From positions 452,001 through 516,000 of the forward strand of contig NZ_CP122958.1 of assembly GCF_029854155.1 (NCBI RefSeq): a stretch of DNA of 64,000 nt, in the 5' to 3' direction. The translations under genes were made by a program, and so were the position numbers. The notes under the pieces were generated by a model. That model was not told where the DNA came from. It was given only the letters and a program-made list of their open reading frames with translations, and did no database searches. Positions within the stretch are counted from its first letter, which is position 1. Each line of letters opens with the position of its first letter. Below, in pieces: positions 22,226-34,646 of the stretch. The DNA is from Methanonatronarchaeum sp. AMET-Sl. Lineage in GTDB: Archaea > Halobacteriota > Methanonatronarchaeia > Methanonatronarchaeales > Methanonatronarchaeaceae.

Positions 22226-22240
22226 AACAAAAAAAATAAC

Positions 22241-22368
<128 letters not shown>

Positions 22369-22398
22369 TTTTTATAAAAAAATTATAGAGATTAAGAG

Positions 22399-22740
<342 letters not shown>

Positions 22741-22914
22741 ACCAAATACTCTCAAAACCAACAATAATAAATATTACGCTAATAATAACGCAAAAACACC
22801 ACAAAAACAACAATAAAACCAAAATTAAAAAAAATAATGACCAAAAACCCAACCAAAAAATACAACCCTAAAAAAGAGCCCAACACAAAATTATAATTAA
22901 TTTCAATTAATCTG

Positions 22915-23726
<812 letters not shown>

Positions 23727-23880
23727 AACAAAAACCAATAAAAAACAAACAAAATTATGCAAAAACAATCCAACAAACAGAACCATAAAAAACCTACAAA
23801 AAACAAAAAAATTAACATAATCGCTAAAATAAGCAAGCAAAGACTTAATAGATATAACTAAAGATAAAGAACTAATCAAC

Positions 23881-24012
23881 ATGAAAAACAAAACACCTAA
23901 AAACTTAAAGATAGGTAAAGACGAACCAGAAACCAAAGAATACCTCCAAATACTCCAAAAAATAAAAGAAAAAACCAACCAAACCACAATAATGAACTGT
24001 TTTAACAATTAA
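23881..24012 (+). CDS. Possible small basic protein, 43 residues
   Basis: An open frame reading MKNKTPKNLKIGKDEPETKE, then a short amphipathic helix (YLQILQKIKEKTNQTT). It lies between the SprT-like gene and its duplicated start. Composition in this A+C-rich block favours open frames on the plus strand, so evidence is weak. Confidence 0.25.
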   Translation: MKNKTPKNLKIGKDEPETKEYLQILQKIKEKTNQTTIMNCFNN

Positions 24013-24127
24013 CCACCAAACAACCAAAAACCAAAAAACCCTCCACAAACAAGTAGTGACTAAACCCCAACCAAAAAACAAAAACAAAAATAAACCACCT
24101 AAAAACCACTTGTAATCTACATCACCT

Positions 24128-24172
24128 TAGTCCGAACAAACACCATACATTAGGCACTACACAACAAAACAA
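24128..24172 (-). repeat. Duplicated 5' end of the SprT-like gene
   Basis: Read leftward this copies the promoter-proximal region and first codons of the gene at 22958-23710: TGTAGTGCCTA, a few bases, then ATG GTG TTT GTT and a reading MVFVRTKVM before a stop. The intact gene reads [11 protein letters not shown]. It is therefore a truncated copy. Confidence 0.6.
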
Positions 24173-24559
24173 ACAAAAAACCCACCAAAAATTACATAAA
24201 AAATAGAGACTGGGTGGTGTAGTGCCTAAAAAATACCCTTTAATAAATATAGATAGATTTTTTGGTAAGGCTAAAGAAGGGAGAGAATAATGCAACAGGA
24301 ATTAAAACGCTTCTGAATATCCAACCAAAAAACCTCTCCCCCCCTAAATAACCTAACGATAAACACCTATAACCCAATATAATAAAAACATTTCCATAAA
24401 AAATAACATACTATCCTTCACATACATCCAAAAACATACAATTAACCACCACAAACCAACCAAAAACCAAAAAACCCAAGCACAACCCAACGACACCATC
24501 AGCAATAAAAAAAAATACAACCAACTTCTACATAGCCACATAAGCTCTCTACCAGAAGA

Positions 24560-24712
24560 ACCTCCTAACATTTATATTCCATCGAGCTCTAAGTCAACGC
24601 CTAAATCAAACTCCCCAATCCTTAAAAAGAACCCTTTTTTTCAAACCCAAACTCAACAAAACCAGAAAATAAGGTTGTAGCTGCCTCTTCAAATCCAACA
24701 TGAAGATTAAAA
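24560..24712 (-). pseudogene. Decayed antisense gene end upstream of histidine kinase 1
   Basis: Read leftward, one frame gives GFEEAATTLFSGFVEFGFEK and, after a frame change at a run of seven A, a second gives RIGEFDLGVDLELDGI followed by a stop. The same arrangement, with related peptides, precedes the second kinase (47960-48125). It is thus the C-terminal relic of a gene whose 5' part has gone. Identity unknown. The surrounding gap 24173-24559 is A+C-rich with no gene. It includes an eight-codon frame at 24290 preceded by GGGAGAGAATA. Confidence 0.5.
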
Positions 24713-24750
24713 ACCTTTATCTATTATCGATAAATATTTTTCAGTTGGTT
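24713..24750 (+). promoter_or_regulatory. Conserved promoter/leader of kinase 1
   Basis: ACCTTTATCTATTATCGATA followed by TTTTTCAGTTGGTT directly precedes the ATG. The same sequence, with one or two changes, precedes the second kinase (48117-48154). TTTATCTA is a plausible TATA box. The spacing suggests a very short leader. Confidence 0.5.
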
Positions 24751-27570
24751 ATGAGTTCTAAAGTTCTTTTAGTTGATGACGAGCCTGATTTTCTAGACTT
24801 AGCAAAAATCTATTTGGAACAAGAAGACATAGACTTGGAAGTAGAAACAACCAGTTCTATAGAAGAAGCATTAAAATTAATTAAAAATAACAATTTTGAT
24901 TGTATTGTCTCCGATTACCAAATGCCAGATATAGACGGCCTAGAGTTTCTGGAACTGATTAGAGAGGATAGAGAATCCGATATTCCTTTTATATTGTTTA
25001 CCGGTAAGGGCAGGGAAGAAGTTGCAATGAAAGCTTTGAACCTAGGAGCTGATCGTTATCTGCAGAAAGGTGGTGATCCGAGGTCGCAGTTCGGTGTTTT
25101 GGCTCAAGCGATTATTCAAGAAGTTGAAGATTGGAAGCGGCAGAAGGAAACAAAACAAATCGAATGGCTAATCAAAAAAGAAGTTGATAAGGTAACGTAC
25201 GAACCACCATATGGTGATCTTTCAAATTTGAACGATGATGGAACAATAAAAAGTAATGTTTCAAAAAAATCTCTTGAAGATATAACTAATAATTTTATGA
25301 GTTTACTCGATTCTTCCTGTGCTATTTACGAAAAAAATGGTGATTATGCCTTAGGAATTTTCTCCTCTGGTTGGTGCCAATATCTTGATAAAAAATCCCG
25401 TGAATTGTGCAATACTGAAGATAATGAAGAAGCATTAAGAAGTGGAGATTGGCTCTGCCATGAATCCTGCTGGAAAACCTCTAAAGAATGCATGGAAAAG
25501 AATGAACCTGTTGATAGGGAATGCGAGGGAGGAATCAACATATACGCCGTTCCAATAATAGTAGATGATGAAGTGGTCGGTGCTATCGACTTTGGATATG
25601 GAGACCCACCAGATGATGACCAAGAGTTGAAAAAGATCACTCAAAAATATGACGCCAACTTCAATAAACTGAAAAACCTTTCAAAAAAATATGACCACAG
25701 ACCTGAATTCATAATCGAAGTTTCCAAAGAACGAATCAGAAGATCTGCAAGGCTATTGGGTGAAATGATCAAAAACCGTAAGATGAAAAAAAGGCAACAA
25801 TTAATCAACTTCTCCCTCAAACACGCCACCCCAGAAGTCTTCTGGATAAACCCAGAAGGCAAATTCCTATATACCAACAAAACAGCTAGAGAAAACCTAG
25901 GGTATTCTAAAAACGAAATGAAAGAACTACATGTCTGGGAAATTGATCCGAACCACGGAAAAGATAAAAGAAAAGATATGTGGCAGAAACTGAAAAGAGA
26001 AAAAACACTAAATTTTGAATCCAAACACAAGACCAAAGATGGAGAAACCTATCCAGTCGAAATACACAACCACTATCTAAAGTTTCAAGGAAAAGAATAT
26101 GAATTCGCCTTCGCCACCGACATAACAGAGCGTAAAGAAACAGAAAAGGCTCTGCAAGAGGCGAAACAGAGTTATGAAGAGTTGTTTGAAAAATCCGGAG
26201 ACGCCATCATCATCCATCACCCCGATACAGGAGAAATCCAAGATGTCAACAACAAAATGTGCGAAATATACGGATATTCCCAGGAAGAAGCTCTAGAACA
26301 AACAATTATGGATTTGAGTTCTGGAGAACCTCCCTACACACAAGAAAGAGCAAAAAAACTAATTCAAAAAGCCAAAGAGAAAGGCCCCATAACCTTCGAA
26401 TGGCAGTCCCAGAAAAAGGATGGAACACCTTTCTGGGAAGAAGTAACCCTAAAACAAGCAGAAATCAGCGGAGAGCCAAAGATCCTCGCAAACATAAGAG
26501 ACATCACCGAGCGGAAAAAATCAGAGGAAGAACTGAAAGAAAAGACCGAAATGCTTGAAGGCATGCTCGACGGAATACAAGACATAATCGGATTTCAAAA
26601 ACCAGACCACACAATAATACGCTATAACCAAACCGGATACGACCTACTAAACATGACCCCCAAAGAAGTGAAAGGCAAAAAATGCTACGAACTCATCGGA
26701 AGAGAAAAAGAATGCAAAAAATGTCCTACAAAAAAAGCCCTAAAAACAAAAAAAACCGAAACAATAGAAAAATACCAACCAGAAATAGACGAATACCTAA
26801 AAGCCACAGCCACACCAGTACTAAACGAAGAAGGAGAAGTATCCTTCATCATAGAACAACTACAAAAAATCACCGAACAAAAGGAAATAGAAGAAAGAGA
26901 AAAGTTTCTACAATCAATACTGAGACACGACGTTAAAAACAAAGCAAACATAACTCAAGGCTATTTAAACCTACTAGAAGAAACAAATCTATCCGAAGAA
27001 CAACAGGAATTTGTAAAGAAAGCTAAAAAAGGTTCAGAAGAGAGTATAGATATCATCGAAAAGGTAAAGATACTTCAAGAAGCTGGTAGTGAGAAAGAAC
27101 TAAAAACAGTTAATCTAAATCAAACCTTAAGAGAAGTTATAAACACAAACCAAGAACAGGCTAAAGAAAAAAATATTGAAATCAAATCAAATATAGACTC
27201 AACCTGTAAAGTACAAGCCGACCCCCTAATAAATGAAATGTTCTCCAACCTAATAGAAAACGCAATAAAACACTCCAAATGTAAAAAAATAATAATATCC
27301 ACCAAACAAGATGAAGACAAATGCATAACCACCATAGAAGATGACGGCAAAGGAATCCCAGACAAACAAAAAACCAAGATATTCGAAAAAGGATACAAAA
27401 AAGGAGAAACAGGAGGAACCGGACTCGGACTATACATAGTTAAAAAAATAACAGAAAGCTACGGCGGTAACATAAAACTAAAAGACTCAGAACTTGGAGG
27501 AGCCAAATTCAAAGTAAAATTGAAAAAGGCCAAAAACTCCTCCACCAAAACAACTACAACAACAAATTAA
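24751..27570 (+). CDS. Hybrid sensor histidine kinase: receiver, PocR, three PAS, kinase
   Basis: Soluble signalling kinase of 939 residues. Order: receiver domain (about 5-120, KVLLVDDEPDFLDL with phospho-acceptor Asp in CIVSDYQMPDIDG, then LFTGKGREE and RYLQKGGDP); a PocR-like ligand domain with several Cys (about 165-340, WLCHESCWKTSKECME); three PAS domains (about 355-705), the last with CKKCPTKKA; a dimerisation helix with phospho-His in LRHDVKNKAN; and HATPase_c with NLIENAIKHS, EDDGKGIPD and GGTGLGLYIVKK. The start MSSKVLL at 24751 matches the start of its paralogue at 48155. The promoter-proximal sequence CCTTTATCTATTATCGATAA is shared with that gene. No transmembrane segment, so it senses something cytoplasmic. 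Confidence 0.93.
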   Translation: MSSKVLLVDDEPDFLDLAKIYLEQEDIDLEVETTSSIEEALKLIKNNNFDCIVSDYQMPDIDGLEFLELIREDRESDIPFILFTGKGREEVAMKALNLGADRYLQKGGDPRSQFGVLAQAIIQEVEDWKRQKETKQIEWLIKKEVDKVTYEPPYGDLSNLNDDGTIKSNVSKKSLEDITNNFMSLLDSSCAIYEKNGDYALGIFSSGWCQYLDKKSRELCNTEDNEEALRSGDWLCHESCWKTSKECMEKNEPVDRECEGGINIYAVPIIVDDEVVGAIDFGYGDPPDDDQELKKITQKYDANFNKLKNLSKKYDHRPEFIIEVSKERIRRSARLLGEMIKNRKMKKRQQLINFSLKHATPEVFWINPEGKFLYTNKTARENLGYSKNEMKELHVWEIDPNHGKDKRKDMWQKLKREKTLNFESKHKTKDGETYPVEIHNHYLKFQGKEYEFAFATDITERKETEKALQEAKQSYEELFEKSGDAIIIHHPDTGEIQDVNNKMCEIYGYSQEEALEQTIMDLSSGEPPYTQERAKKLIQKAKEKGPITFEWQSQKKDGTPFWEEVTLKQAEISGEPKILANIRDITERKKSEEELKEKTEMLEGMLDGIQDIIGFQKPDHTIIRYNQTGYDLLNMTPKEVKGKKCYELIGREKECKKCPTKKALKTKKTETIEKYQPEIDEYLKATATPVLNEEGEVSFIIEQLQKITEQKEIEEREKFLQSILRHDVKNKANITQGYLNLLEETNLSEEQQEFVKKAKKGSEESIDIIEKVKILQEAGSEKELKTVNLNQTLREVINTNQEQAKEKNIEIKSNIDSTCKVQADPLINEMFSNLIENAIKHSKCKKIIISTKQDEDKCITTIEDDGKGIPDKQKTKIFEKGYKKGETGGTGLGLYIVKKITESYGGNIKLKDSELGGAKFKVKLKKAKNSSTKTTTTTN

Positions 27571-27910
27571 AATCACACAACAACACAAAAAAATATACTA
27601 AAAATAACATACGACCCATAACAACTAAAAAATAAACACCTAAACAAAACAACCAAAAAAAAAGAGAAATAACAATCCAAATTTCCAAAAACCTCAGATC
27701 CCCTTTAACACAAACACCAAATACCTTATAATCAGGTTGTTAAAAAATTGTTTTATTAGATTTCAACCAAAGCATATCATAACAAATATACTAAAAACCA
27801 CATACAAAAAACAATAACCTATCAATAACAATCTACAAATCACATATATCTCAAAACTTCGTTCACCCCAAATATACACATAAAAACCATATATTTTAAA
27901 CTAAATTTCT
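27571..27910. other. A+C-rich intergenic region
   Basis: Lies between the kinase stop and the virus-like ATPase stop. No gene, repeat or RNA was recognised. Confidence 0.4.
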
Positions 27911-29071
27911 TTAGCTGTTAACTCCGTAGATGTCTCTTAAGTCTTCTTGGACAAATTTATAGACTTTTTTGTTGATTTTGTAGTCTTTTATTATTTTGTT
28001 TTTTCTGAAGCTTTTGATAGTTCCTTCTTCCATGCCTGGGTGGTAGTTCTTTTTATATCTGTTTACGTATTCATCAATTCCTTTTTCCTGGATTTGTTGT
28101 ACTACTTCTTTGGCTCTCTTGATTTCCGGCATGAACTCTGGCTCCAATCTTTCATTAATCTCTGGATTTCTCCATTTCCATTTTGTGTTTTCATAGGTGT
28201 TGAATGTGTAGTTTGTTTTGGGGATTCCCTGTAATTTGAATCGTTGTCCCTGTCCTTTTGCGTCAGTTACTGATCTGTAGAAGATTGCTTCCTTTCGCCC
28301 TACCTTCAAAATATAATCATTCAGTAAACGCCGGATATCTGGGTGTACGTCTTTGCCTGTGTGGCCTATTATTATGAGGGATGCTCGGTATTTCCTGAAT
28401 TTTTTTAGTAGGGTTGAGAACTGTCTTTCCACTTTTGTGCTATCTTTTGAATATCCACTGGCATGGCTACTTGCTTCGTCGAAGATGAATAGTTTATTGC
28501 TTTGTTTTTGTCCTTCTTGTTTGTCTGATTTTAGCCATTTCTCCAGTTCCTGTATCCCACTACAATACCTATCTTTTTCTTTGAATGATTTGATGTTGCT
28601 GGCTACTTTTCCGTTTAGCCATGTGTGGTATAGTTCGGCCAATAGGATGGCGAAATCTGTTTTTCCACTCCCCATATTCCCTGCAATATAACAAATATAA
28701 ATTTCCTGCCGCAACCTATTTTCAAGTAGTTGTAGGGTTCGTAATCCGCTGAGGTCATTACCTTCTGGAGGTTTACCGGCGATGCGTTTTATTACTGGGA
28801 TGTTGTGGGTTTGTAATGCCTGGCCTACATACCTGCTGGATCGGTTTTTTAGTATTTCTCGGTAGATCCGTAGGTCTTGGTATTGGTGGTTGGTTAGGTT
28901 TGGTGTTTCTTTTTGTATGTTGGTATAGTTGTTGGATATGTATTCGAGTAGTTTGTTGTATCGGTCTTTTGGGTTGAGTAGACCGGTGTGGTTATGTAAG
29001 GTTTCTGTGTCCTCATTGATTTTAGTTTGAAGCTCCAGGCTGCTCCAAGCTAAATTATCCTTGCCCGACAT
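27911..29071 (-). CDS. P-loop ATPase of a pleolipovirus-like module (VP8-like)
   Basis: A 386-residue ATPase. Walker A is [20 protein letters not shown] and Walker B is [14 protein letters not shown], followed by [19 protein letters not shown], which resembles sensor regions of FtsK/HerA-type and pleolipovirus VP8-type ATPases. It is the last gene of a leftward operon of membrane and spike-like proteins, the place VP8 holds in pleolipoviruses. A role in virion assembly or DNA handling is inferred. The start ATG overlaps the upstream gene by 17 bases. The C-terminal 120 residues are basic and helical. Confidence 0.72.
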   Translation of the reverse strand: MSGKDNLAWSSLELQTKINEDTETLHNHTGLLNPKDRYNKLLEYISNNYTNIQKETPNLTNHQYQDLRIYREILKNRSSRYVGQALQTHNIPVIKRIAGKPPEGNDLSGLRTLQLLENRLRQEIYICYIAGNMGSGKTDFAILLAELYHTWLNGKVASNIKSFKEKDRYCSGIQELEKWLKSDKQEGQKQSNKLFIFDEASSHASGYSKDSTKVERQFSTLLKKFRKYRASLIIIGHTGKDVHPDIRRLLNDYILKVGRKEAIFYRSVTDAKGQGQRFKLQGIPKTNYTFNTYENTKWKWRNPEINERLEPEFMPEIKRAKEVVQQIQEKGIDEYVNRYKKNYHPGMEEGTIKSFRKNKIIKDYKINKKVYKFVQEDLRDIYGVNS

Positions 29072-29810
29072 TTCCCAGCTCCTTATTTCCTTTTTTGCCC
29101 TCTAATGACCTTTCTTCTTTTTTTTCTGGTTTTATTTCCTCTCTGTCTTGTTTTGTTTTGGTTTTGTAGTTTTGTTTTGTTTCTTGGAAGACTTCGTTGA
29201 TTGTTTTTTCGATTTGTTCTCCTTTGAAGATGGTTTCTTGTTCTATGTCTTGGATGATTTGTCCTAGAATTTTGTTTAGGGATTTTTGGATGATTGATCG
29301 GATTCGGACTCTTTGTGTTAATCCTTTTTGTGCTTCTTCTGTTAATGTTGTTCTTAGTTCTGTGATTGCTTCTTTTGATCTCATTAGTTCGAGGTCATCT
29401 AGATAGCCCATCCAAACACCAACTGCCCGATTAGACTCAGGGTTATACTTTCTTGCGAGATAGAGATCTCCGGTTCCACATCGATAATTTGTTAGTTCAC
29501 CCTCAACCTCGATACTCTGGAATTTTTCTCGAGATAATTCATAAACTGCAATACCTGAGGCCTCAGCCTCCAGCACCAACAACGGAACCCTCTCAGAACT
29601 ATATAAATAATCAACAGCCTCCCGAATCGGAAGATAACCAACAACCAACCCCACAAGAAAAACAAAATACGCTATCTGGTACTCAACCCCAAACCACTCA
29701 AAACCAAAAAACAAGAAACCTAACACTAAAACAAAAACCAAAACCAAACCAAAAAAACCATCCCTAACAAATTGCTTTACTCCAAGGTTGAATCCAGTTA
29801 ATCTAGACAA
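29055..29810 (-). CDS. Membrane protein with long cytoplasmic coiled tail, virus-like operon
   Basis: The 251 residues start at TTG (29810). Two hydrophobic segments (about 20-40 and 46-62) are followed by a soluble domain with [20 protein letters not shown] and a long charged, probably coiled C-terminus ([20 protein letters not shown]). No named family recognised. It sits between the zinc-ribbon microprotein and the ATPase, overlapping both, so translation is coupled. The coding strand changes from G+T-rich to A+C-rich near the middle (about 29400-29580). Confidence 0.65.
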   Translation of the reverse strand: MSRLTGFNLGVKQFVRDGFFGLVLVFVLVLGFLFFGFEWFGVEYQIAYFVFLVGLVVGYLPIREAVDYLYSSERVPLLVLEAEASGIAVYELSREKFQSIEVEGELTNYRCGTGDLYLARKYNPESNRAVGVWMGYLDDLELMRSKEAITELRTTLTEEAQKGLTQRVRIRSIIQKSLNKILGQIIQDIEQETIFKGEQIEKTINEVFQETKQNYKTKTKQDREEIKPEKKEERSLEGKKGNKELGNVGQG

Positions 29811-29931
29811 CTAAATCGCCCTCCTCTAAATCTATAATTAAATCCTGCATACAATCACTGCAAAAGTAAAAGGAATGTGGGAAGGAATTACGAACTCTAA
29901 TTCCACAGACTAAACAAATAAACTCAATCAA
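29803..29931 (-). CDS. Zinc-ribbon microprotein, 42 residues
   Basis: A short frame starting TTG at 29931 with two CxxC pairs: [12 protein letters not shown], then [11 protein letters not shown]. This makes a plausible zinc ribbon, with an acidic tail. It begins six bases after the upstream stop and its own stop overlaps the TTG of the next gene (frames GTC TAG / TTG TCT), the spacing expected in a compact viral operon. Confidence 0.6.
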   Translation of the reverse strand: MIEFICLVCGIRVRNSFPHSFYFCSDCMQDLIIDLEEGDLVV

Positions 29932-29937
29932 CTAAAA

Positions 29938-30195
29938 TCACCAGGGAGTTAAAGATTCCCAAAACCCAGTCACAAAACCAACAGACAAATCAACAGCGAT
30001 GTTGATCCAGTAATCCATTGGTTGGAAAACCAGAACATCCAACAACCCCAACTCAAACGATATAACCGTAGCTCCTGCTAAAAAAGGAACCAACCAATAA
30101 ACCAAAAACAACAAACCCAAATGCCTTGGATCCCGTAGATACCCACTTACCAAGACCAGGCCAGCCATGATTACTGGCATTATCGGTGGCGCCAA
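29938..30195 (-). CDS. Small membrane protein, virus-like operon
   Basis: An 85-residue protein with about three hydrophobic segments (PVIMAGLVLVSGYL, LLFLVYWLVPFLAGATVIS, then IAVDLSVGFVTGFW). It probably starts at the ATG at 30195 or the second Met. It corresponds in position to the small membrane ORF between the spike and ATPase genes in pleolipoviruses (ORF7-like), but no sequence match is claimed. It lies nine bases after the preceding gene. Confidence 0.6.
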   Translation of the reverse strand: MAPPIMPVIMAGLVLVSGYLRDPRHLGLLFLVYWLVPFLAGATVISFELGLLDVLVFQPMDYWINIAVDLSVGFVTGFWESLTPW

Positions 30196-30204
30196 AACAA
30201 CACC

Positions 30205-30744
30205 TCAATACCTCTGAAACACTTCTTCATCTTCCTCCCCCTTCTTTCTGTAAGCTAACACTCCTAACAAAACAAGAGTGGATAAAAAACCACTTACCCC
30301 AGCAACCTGCACATAACTCCAATCAGCATCTCCATCAAACAACAAAAAACCTGAGTCACCACTAACAACCACCAACGCCCTAGAAGTGGATAGAGAAACA
30401 GCAAAATCACCCCTGAACTCCACAACCTCAACCTCAATAACGTTAACGCCACGCTCTAACAAAAAACTCTGCACCGGAACCTGAGTAACACCCCCACCAC
30501 CAACACCCAACATACTATCAACAACCTTAACACTCTGAGACAAATCACTCTCCAACTCAATAGAAAGCACACCATCACTATACTCATAACCAAGAATCCT
30601 AGTTACCTCATCAACCTCAACCACAGACCCCTCCGACGCCTCCAACTCCTCTGCTGACACTAATGGAAGGAAGGAAAGGAATAGTAGGGAGATTAAAAAC
30701 AAAACCCCCACCCAACACCCAACACTCTTATTCAAAGGAGGCAT
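30205..30744 (-). CDS. Secreted or surface-anchored protein with C-terminal TM, virus-like operon
   Basis: 179 residues. A signal peptide is visible ([20 protein letters not shown]) with cleavage likely after VSA. The mature part is beta-rich and acidic ([20 protein letters not shown]), and one C-terminal hydrophobic segment ([20 protein letters not shown]) is followed by a charged tail. The topology fits an envelope or accessory surface protein (ORF6-like place in pleolipoviruses). Starts three bases after the spike-like gene. Confidence 0.65.
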   Translation of the reverse strand: MPPLNKSVGCWVGVLFLISLLFLSFLPLVSAEELEASEGSVVEVDEVTRILGYEYSDGVLSIELESDLSQSVKVVDSMLGVGGGGVTQVPVQSFLLERGVNVIEVEVVEFRGDFAVSLSTSRALVVVSGDSGFLLFDGDADWSYVQVAGVSGFLSTLVLLGVLAYRKKGEEDEEVFQRY

Positions 30745-30747
30745 GTT

Positions 30748-32370
30748 TTATTCCTTCCTGACTATTATGTCGTTGTCTCCAGAACCACCCCGTCGAATGA
30801 AAACGAAAGCTCCGATACCTAAGATTATTAACCAATACGGAACCCCACCTAAATCCCTGTTAAGCCAATCACCTAGATCTCCGACCGTTATGCCGTCAAC
30901 CTGACCATCACCACTATCAGCACTCCAATCGCTAACCAGATCATAGATTTCTGCTATCTGTTTAAGCTCATCCTCAAACTGGCTAGCGTTAATTGTGTGG
31001 TAGATTGGTTTGTATAACTCGACCTCCTCTAACCTTTCTCCATCAAAACTTATGATTTCGAGAATTTCGAAACTGGTTTCATAAAGCCAGAACAGGCCCT
31101 CATCAGTTGCTAGATAAAATGGAGCAGAATAGTTCTCGGTATTGTAGGCCCTATCTGTTTCAAGTGTGTTGTTTTCAAGGCATGCATTTGTAAATAACAT
31201 ACCTTCCCAGGTACTGTTATCTTGCAGAACATTGCTTTCGTGTATTTCGATGATGAATCGGTCGTTTATGGTTGTGTTTATTCCGAGTAAGGCTAGTTCT
31301 GCTCCAGCATACCCATAATACCCAGTCTGATTATGCAATGTATTCAAATGCTGCGCCAAAACATATGGATCCACAACCCCAGTTAGATCAAGTCCGTCGC
31401 TATATTCTTGGTAGACTTCATGTACGTAGACTTCCATGTTGTCTTTCATCATTTCATGAGTGGAATATAGATCTTTCCATACGTCTTCCCAGATATCAAG
31501 GTCCATTACCTCTCCATCACTACCGACTGGATTGCTCACCAATATTTTCGAATCTCTTGAACTGGCTGCTCCACCACATACAACACCATGCTCGTTGTCT
31601 GGGTATGGGAAAACATAGAAAACTTTAGACCCATGGTTGTTGGGAACACTTGAAACATCCTTCTGTTCATAATCAAGAACTGAAACACTAGACCCATTCA
31701 ACAAAACAACATCCCTATCATAAAACTTAGTCAAATTCAAATCCATATACCTTGTATCTGTTTGAGTAGAACCATCCTGCCAACTACTATAATCATAATA
31801 CCACTCAGCCTCAAACGGATACTGGAATATAGTTTCAATCTCTGCATTAACCTCCATCAAATGCTCTATAGACATAACTTGGCTGTTGACCTGTTGAAGA
31901 AAGTTATATTCTATATTGCTGTAGTATTCATCTATAACTCTTTGAGTTTTAACCTGCGCTTCCTCCAAACTACTACCATTATTAAGTTCTTTAAGCAACT
32001 CAGATTTAGCTAAACTCCAAACAAACGTCTCCGTATTCCCTACCTCATTACCAAAAGCACTAATGATAAAACTATCATCCTTAGACAACTGCATCCCATA
32101 ATCATAAATCATGACACTGTTCAACTCACCATCACCACAATCATCATCACTGCTGAAAAAATCCATTATCCAGGTATATCCAGCACCCAAATAAGTCGTC
32201 TCATACCTCTCATGAACCGTCGTCCCCGTAATCAACCGAAAAAAATCACTCAAAAAACCGGTTTCATCCCCCCGATCACCATCAACTGCAGTAACCGACC
32301 CACCCACACCCAGAATAAATAGAAAGATTAGGAGGAGGGATAGAAAAAAGGATTTCCGCAACTTAACCAT
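30748..32370 (-). CDS. Pleolipovirus-like spike protein
   Basis: 540 residues. An N-terminal signal peptide ([19 protein letters not shown]) and a single C-terminal membrane anchor ([18 protein letters not shown]) with a short charged tail give the type I topology of VP4-like spikes. The helical segment [20 protein letters not shown], then [17 protein letters not shown], resembles the N-terminal domain of haloarchaeal 'envelope protein' spikes. Several N-glycosylation sequons (NGS, NLT, NQT, NTT, NNT) and two cysteine-bearing stretches occur. It lies between a small secreted protein gene and ORF6-like gene. Family assignment rests on topology, order and partial resemblance. Confidence 0.65.
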   Translation of the reverse strand: MVKLRKSFFLSLLLIFLFILGVGGSVTAVDGDRGDETGFLSDFFRLITGTTVHERYETTYLGAGYTWIMDFFSSDDDCGDGELNSVMIYDYGMQLSKDDSFIISAFGNEVGNTETFVWSLAKSELLKELNNGSSLEEAQVKTQRVIDEYYSNIEYNFLQQVNSQVMSIEHLMEVNAEIETIFQYPFEAEWYYDYSSWQDGSTQTDTRYMDLNLTKFYDRDVVLLNGSSVSVLDYEQKDVSSVPNNHGSKVFYVFPYPDNEHGVVCGGAASSRDSKILVSNPVGSDGEVMDLDIWEDVWKDLYSTHEMMKDNMEVYVHEVYQEYSDGLDLTGVVDPYVLAQHLNTLHNQTGYYGYAGAELALLGINTTINDRFIIEIHESNVLQDNSTWEGMLFTNACLENNTLETDRAYNTENYSAPFYLATDEGLFWLYETSFEILEIISFDGERLEEVELYKPIYHTINASQFEDELKQIAEIYDLVSDWSADSGDGQVDGITVGDLGDWLNRDLGGVPYWLIILGIGAFVFIRRGGSGDNDIIVRKE

Positions 32371-32953
32371 CCCTATTTAAATACATATACCCCTCAACAG
32401 CCAACACAACCAAAACAACCCAAACAGGAACACCAGAACCACCAACATCACCAGAAAGCCAACCAAAAAAACCAGAACCACCCATAACCACTACCTCCCT
32501 AGATTCACCATCAAACTCAATAGACAAAACTAAATGCGTGTTATTCTCCAACTCCTCCACATAGTAAGCAGTGTCATTGCCTTCTAAAACCACCTCAAGC
32601 ATATCAAACTCCATCTCAAGGTCACCAGAAACAACAACATCACCAACACTCACATTACCAAGAACACCACTATCAATGTAAACCGAGACAACATCAACCA
32701 ACTCAGAACTGCTGAGCTCTAGAGAAACAGAGTTATTATCCAGGTCGACTGAGCTGTTTAGAACTGTGATTGTGGTTAGATCGGTAATGACCTCACCATC
32801 CCCCGTAACCGTGATAAACTCACCAACAGCCAAAACATCATCACAAACAACCTCCTGATGCGTTTGGCTTCCTGTTTCAGCATACACCGACCCCGAACCC
32901 GCAAAAATCAACCCGCAGAGTAGGAGGGAGAAGAAAAATAATTTATTTTTCAT
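32363..32953 (-). CDS. Secreted anchored beta-rich protein, virus-like operon
   Basis: 196 residues with a clear signal peptide ([20 protein letters not shown]), an acidic beta-rich ectodomain with regular strand repeats ([20 protein letters not shown]) and a C-terminal hydrophobic segment ([18 protein letters not shown]). Its end overlaps the spike-like gene by eight bases. It may be a second surface protein or spike partner. No family recognised. Confidence 0.62.
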   Translation of the reverse strand: MKNKLFFFSLLLCGLIFAGSGSVYAETGSQTHQEVVCDDVLAVGEFITVTGDGEVITDLTTITVLNSSVDLDNNSVSLELSSSELVDVVSVYIDSGVLGNVSVGDVVVSGDLEMEFDMLEVVLEGNDTAYYVEELENNTHLVLSIEFDGESREVVVMGGSGFFGWLSGDVGGSGVPVWVVLVVLAVEGYMYLNRDG

Positions 32954-32957
32954 GTTT

Positions 32958-33630
<673 letters not shown>

Positions 33631-33739
33631 ACTCCTTACAACTAAGAGAAGTTTAAAGTTTTTGTTTATCAAATTTTATCATTCATAAATGATTTTATAT
33701 CTTTTTAAAAAGTTTAGAAACGATGGTTTTAAGTATTAT

Positions 33740-33752
33740 GTTTTATATACCA
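33740..33752 (+). promoter_or_regulatory. TATA box of the type I-D cas operon
   Basis: TGTTTTATATACC lies about 50 bases before the cas6 ATG and is the best archaeal promoter match in the leader. The sequence GTTTCAATT a little downstream equals the reverse complement of the 3' end of the CRISPR repeat. Confidence 0.45.
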
Positions 33753-33794
33753 CTTAGCTAACGCTTATTGTTTCAATTTGCTGGGTTTTGTGTA

Positions 33795-34643
33795 ATGAAA
33801 AAGATTGAAATTTCTTGTAGTCCTCTTGATAAATTAGAAGTTCCAAACAGTGATGGTTATTTACTCTATTCAACTCTGCTTTCTAAAATCAGTGAAAAAT
33901 CAAGTGAGGTTAGTACCCGAATTCATGATTCTAACTTTTCCTCAATCTCTGTTTCAAGTTTAAATGGTATATTTCATCAATCTAGTAGACGATATCATAA
34001 GGTTTTGAAGCCTTCTGAGGACTACACTTTTAAGGTAGGTGTGACAGACCCTAAAGAAGAAGAGATATTTAAGGCTTTAATTGAACCTTTGATCTTTGGA
34101 GATGGCTTAATTGAGTTTGATAATGGAAGTTTAGAGGTGAAAGAGATTAGTAGTAATGAAACAAGTTTTGAAGATTTATTTACTAAGGCTGTTGGTTTTG
34201 AAAAGCCTGAATTTAGTTTTGAATTTACTTCACCCACTTGCATTAAATTTAAAAATTCATCAATAACTGAAATGTTTCCTCAAAGAGTTAGCGTATTTAA
34301 TTCTATAAAATGTAAATGGAATAAGGTTGCTCCTGACAAATACGCTTTAGGTTTATCTAGAGAGGATATTGGTTCGAATTTAATAGAGAAACCTCAACCA
34401 AAATCATATAGAACTCATAGTGTTGTTGTGAATAGGGTTTTTGATGAGAATAAAAAACATAAACGCCCTATAATCAGGCAAGGTTTCACTGGCAAATGTA
34501 CTTATTCAATCTTTAAAGAAGCTTCTAAAGACATTAAAAATGCCTTAACTTTGTTAGCAATGTTTTCAGAATACTCAGGTGTGGGTAGTGCAGTTTCAAG
34601 AGGATGTGGTAGTGTTATAACTGAAATACAGGAGGTTAATTGA
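33795..34643 (+). CDS. cas6: Cas6 pre-crRNA endoribonuclease, type I-D
   Basis: Processes the repeat transcript into crRNAs. A RAMP protein of 282 residues with two ferredoxin-like halves. The Gly-rich C-terminal loop is YSGVGSAVSRGCGSVITEI. A His-rich stretch (GIFHQSSRRYHKVL) lies near residue 60 and could carry the catalytic His. The ATG at 33795 (MKKIEISCSPLDKLE) is preferred; the frame extends nine codons upstream to TTG. It is the first gene of an eight-gene cas operon, three bases before cas10d. Confidence 0.82.
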   Translation: MKKIEISCSPLDKLEVPNSDGYLLYSTLLSKISEKSSEVSTRIHDSNFSSISVSSLNGIFHQSSRRYHKVLKPSEDYTFKVGVTDPKEEEIFKALIEPLIFGDGLIEFDNGSLEVKEISSNETSFEDLFTKAVGFEKPEFSFEFTSPTCIKFKNSSITEMFPQRVSVFNSIKCKWNKVAPDKYALGLSREDIGSNLIEKPQPKSYRTHSVVVNRVFDENKKHKRPIIRQGFTGKCTYSIFKEASKDIKNALTLLAMFSEYSGVGSAVSRGCGSVITEIQEVN

Positions 34644-34646
34644 AAT

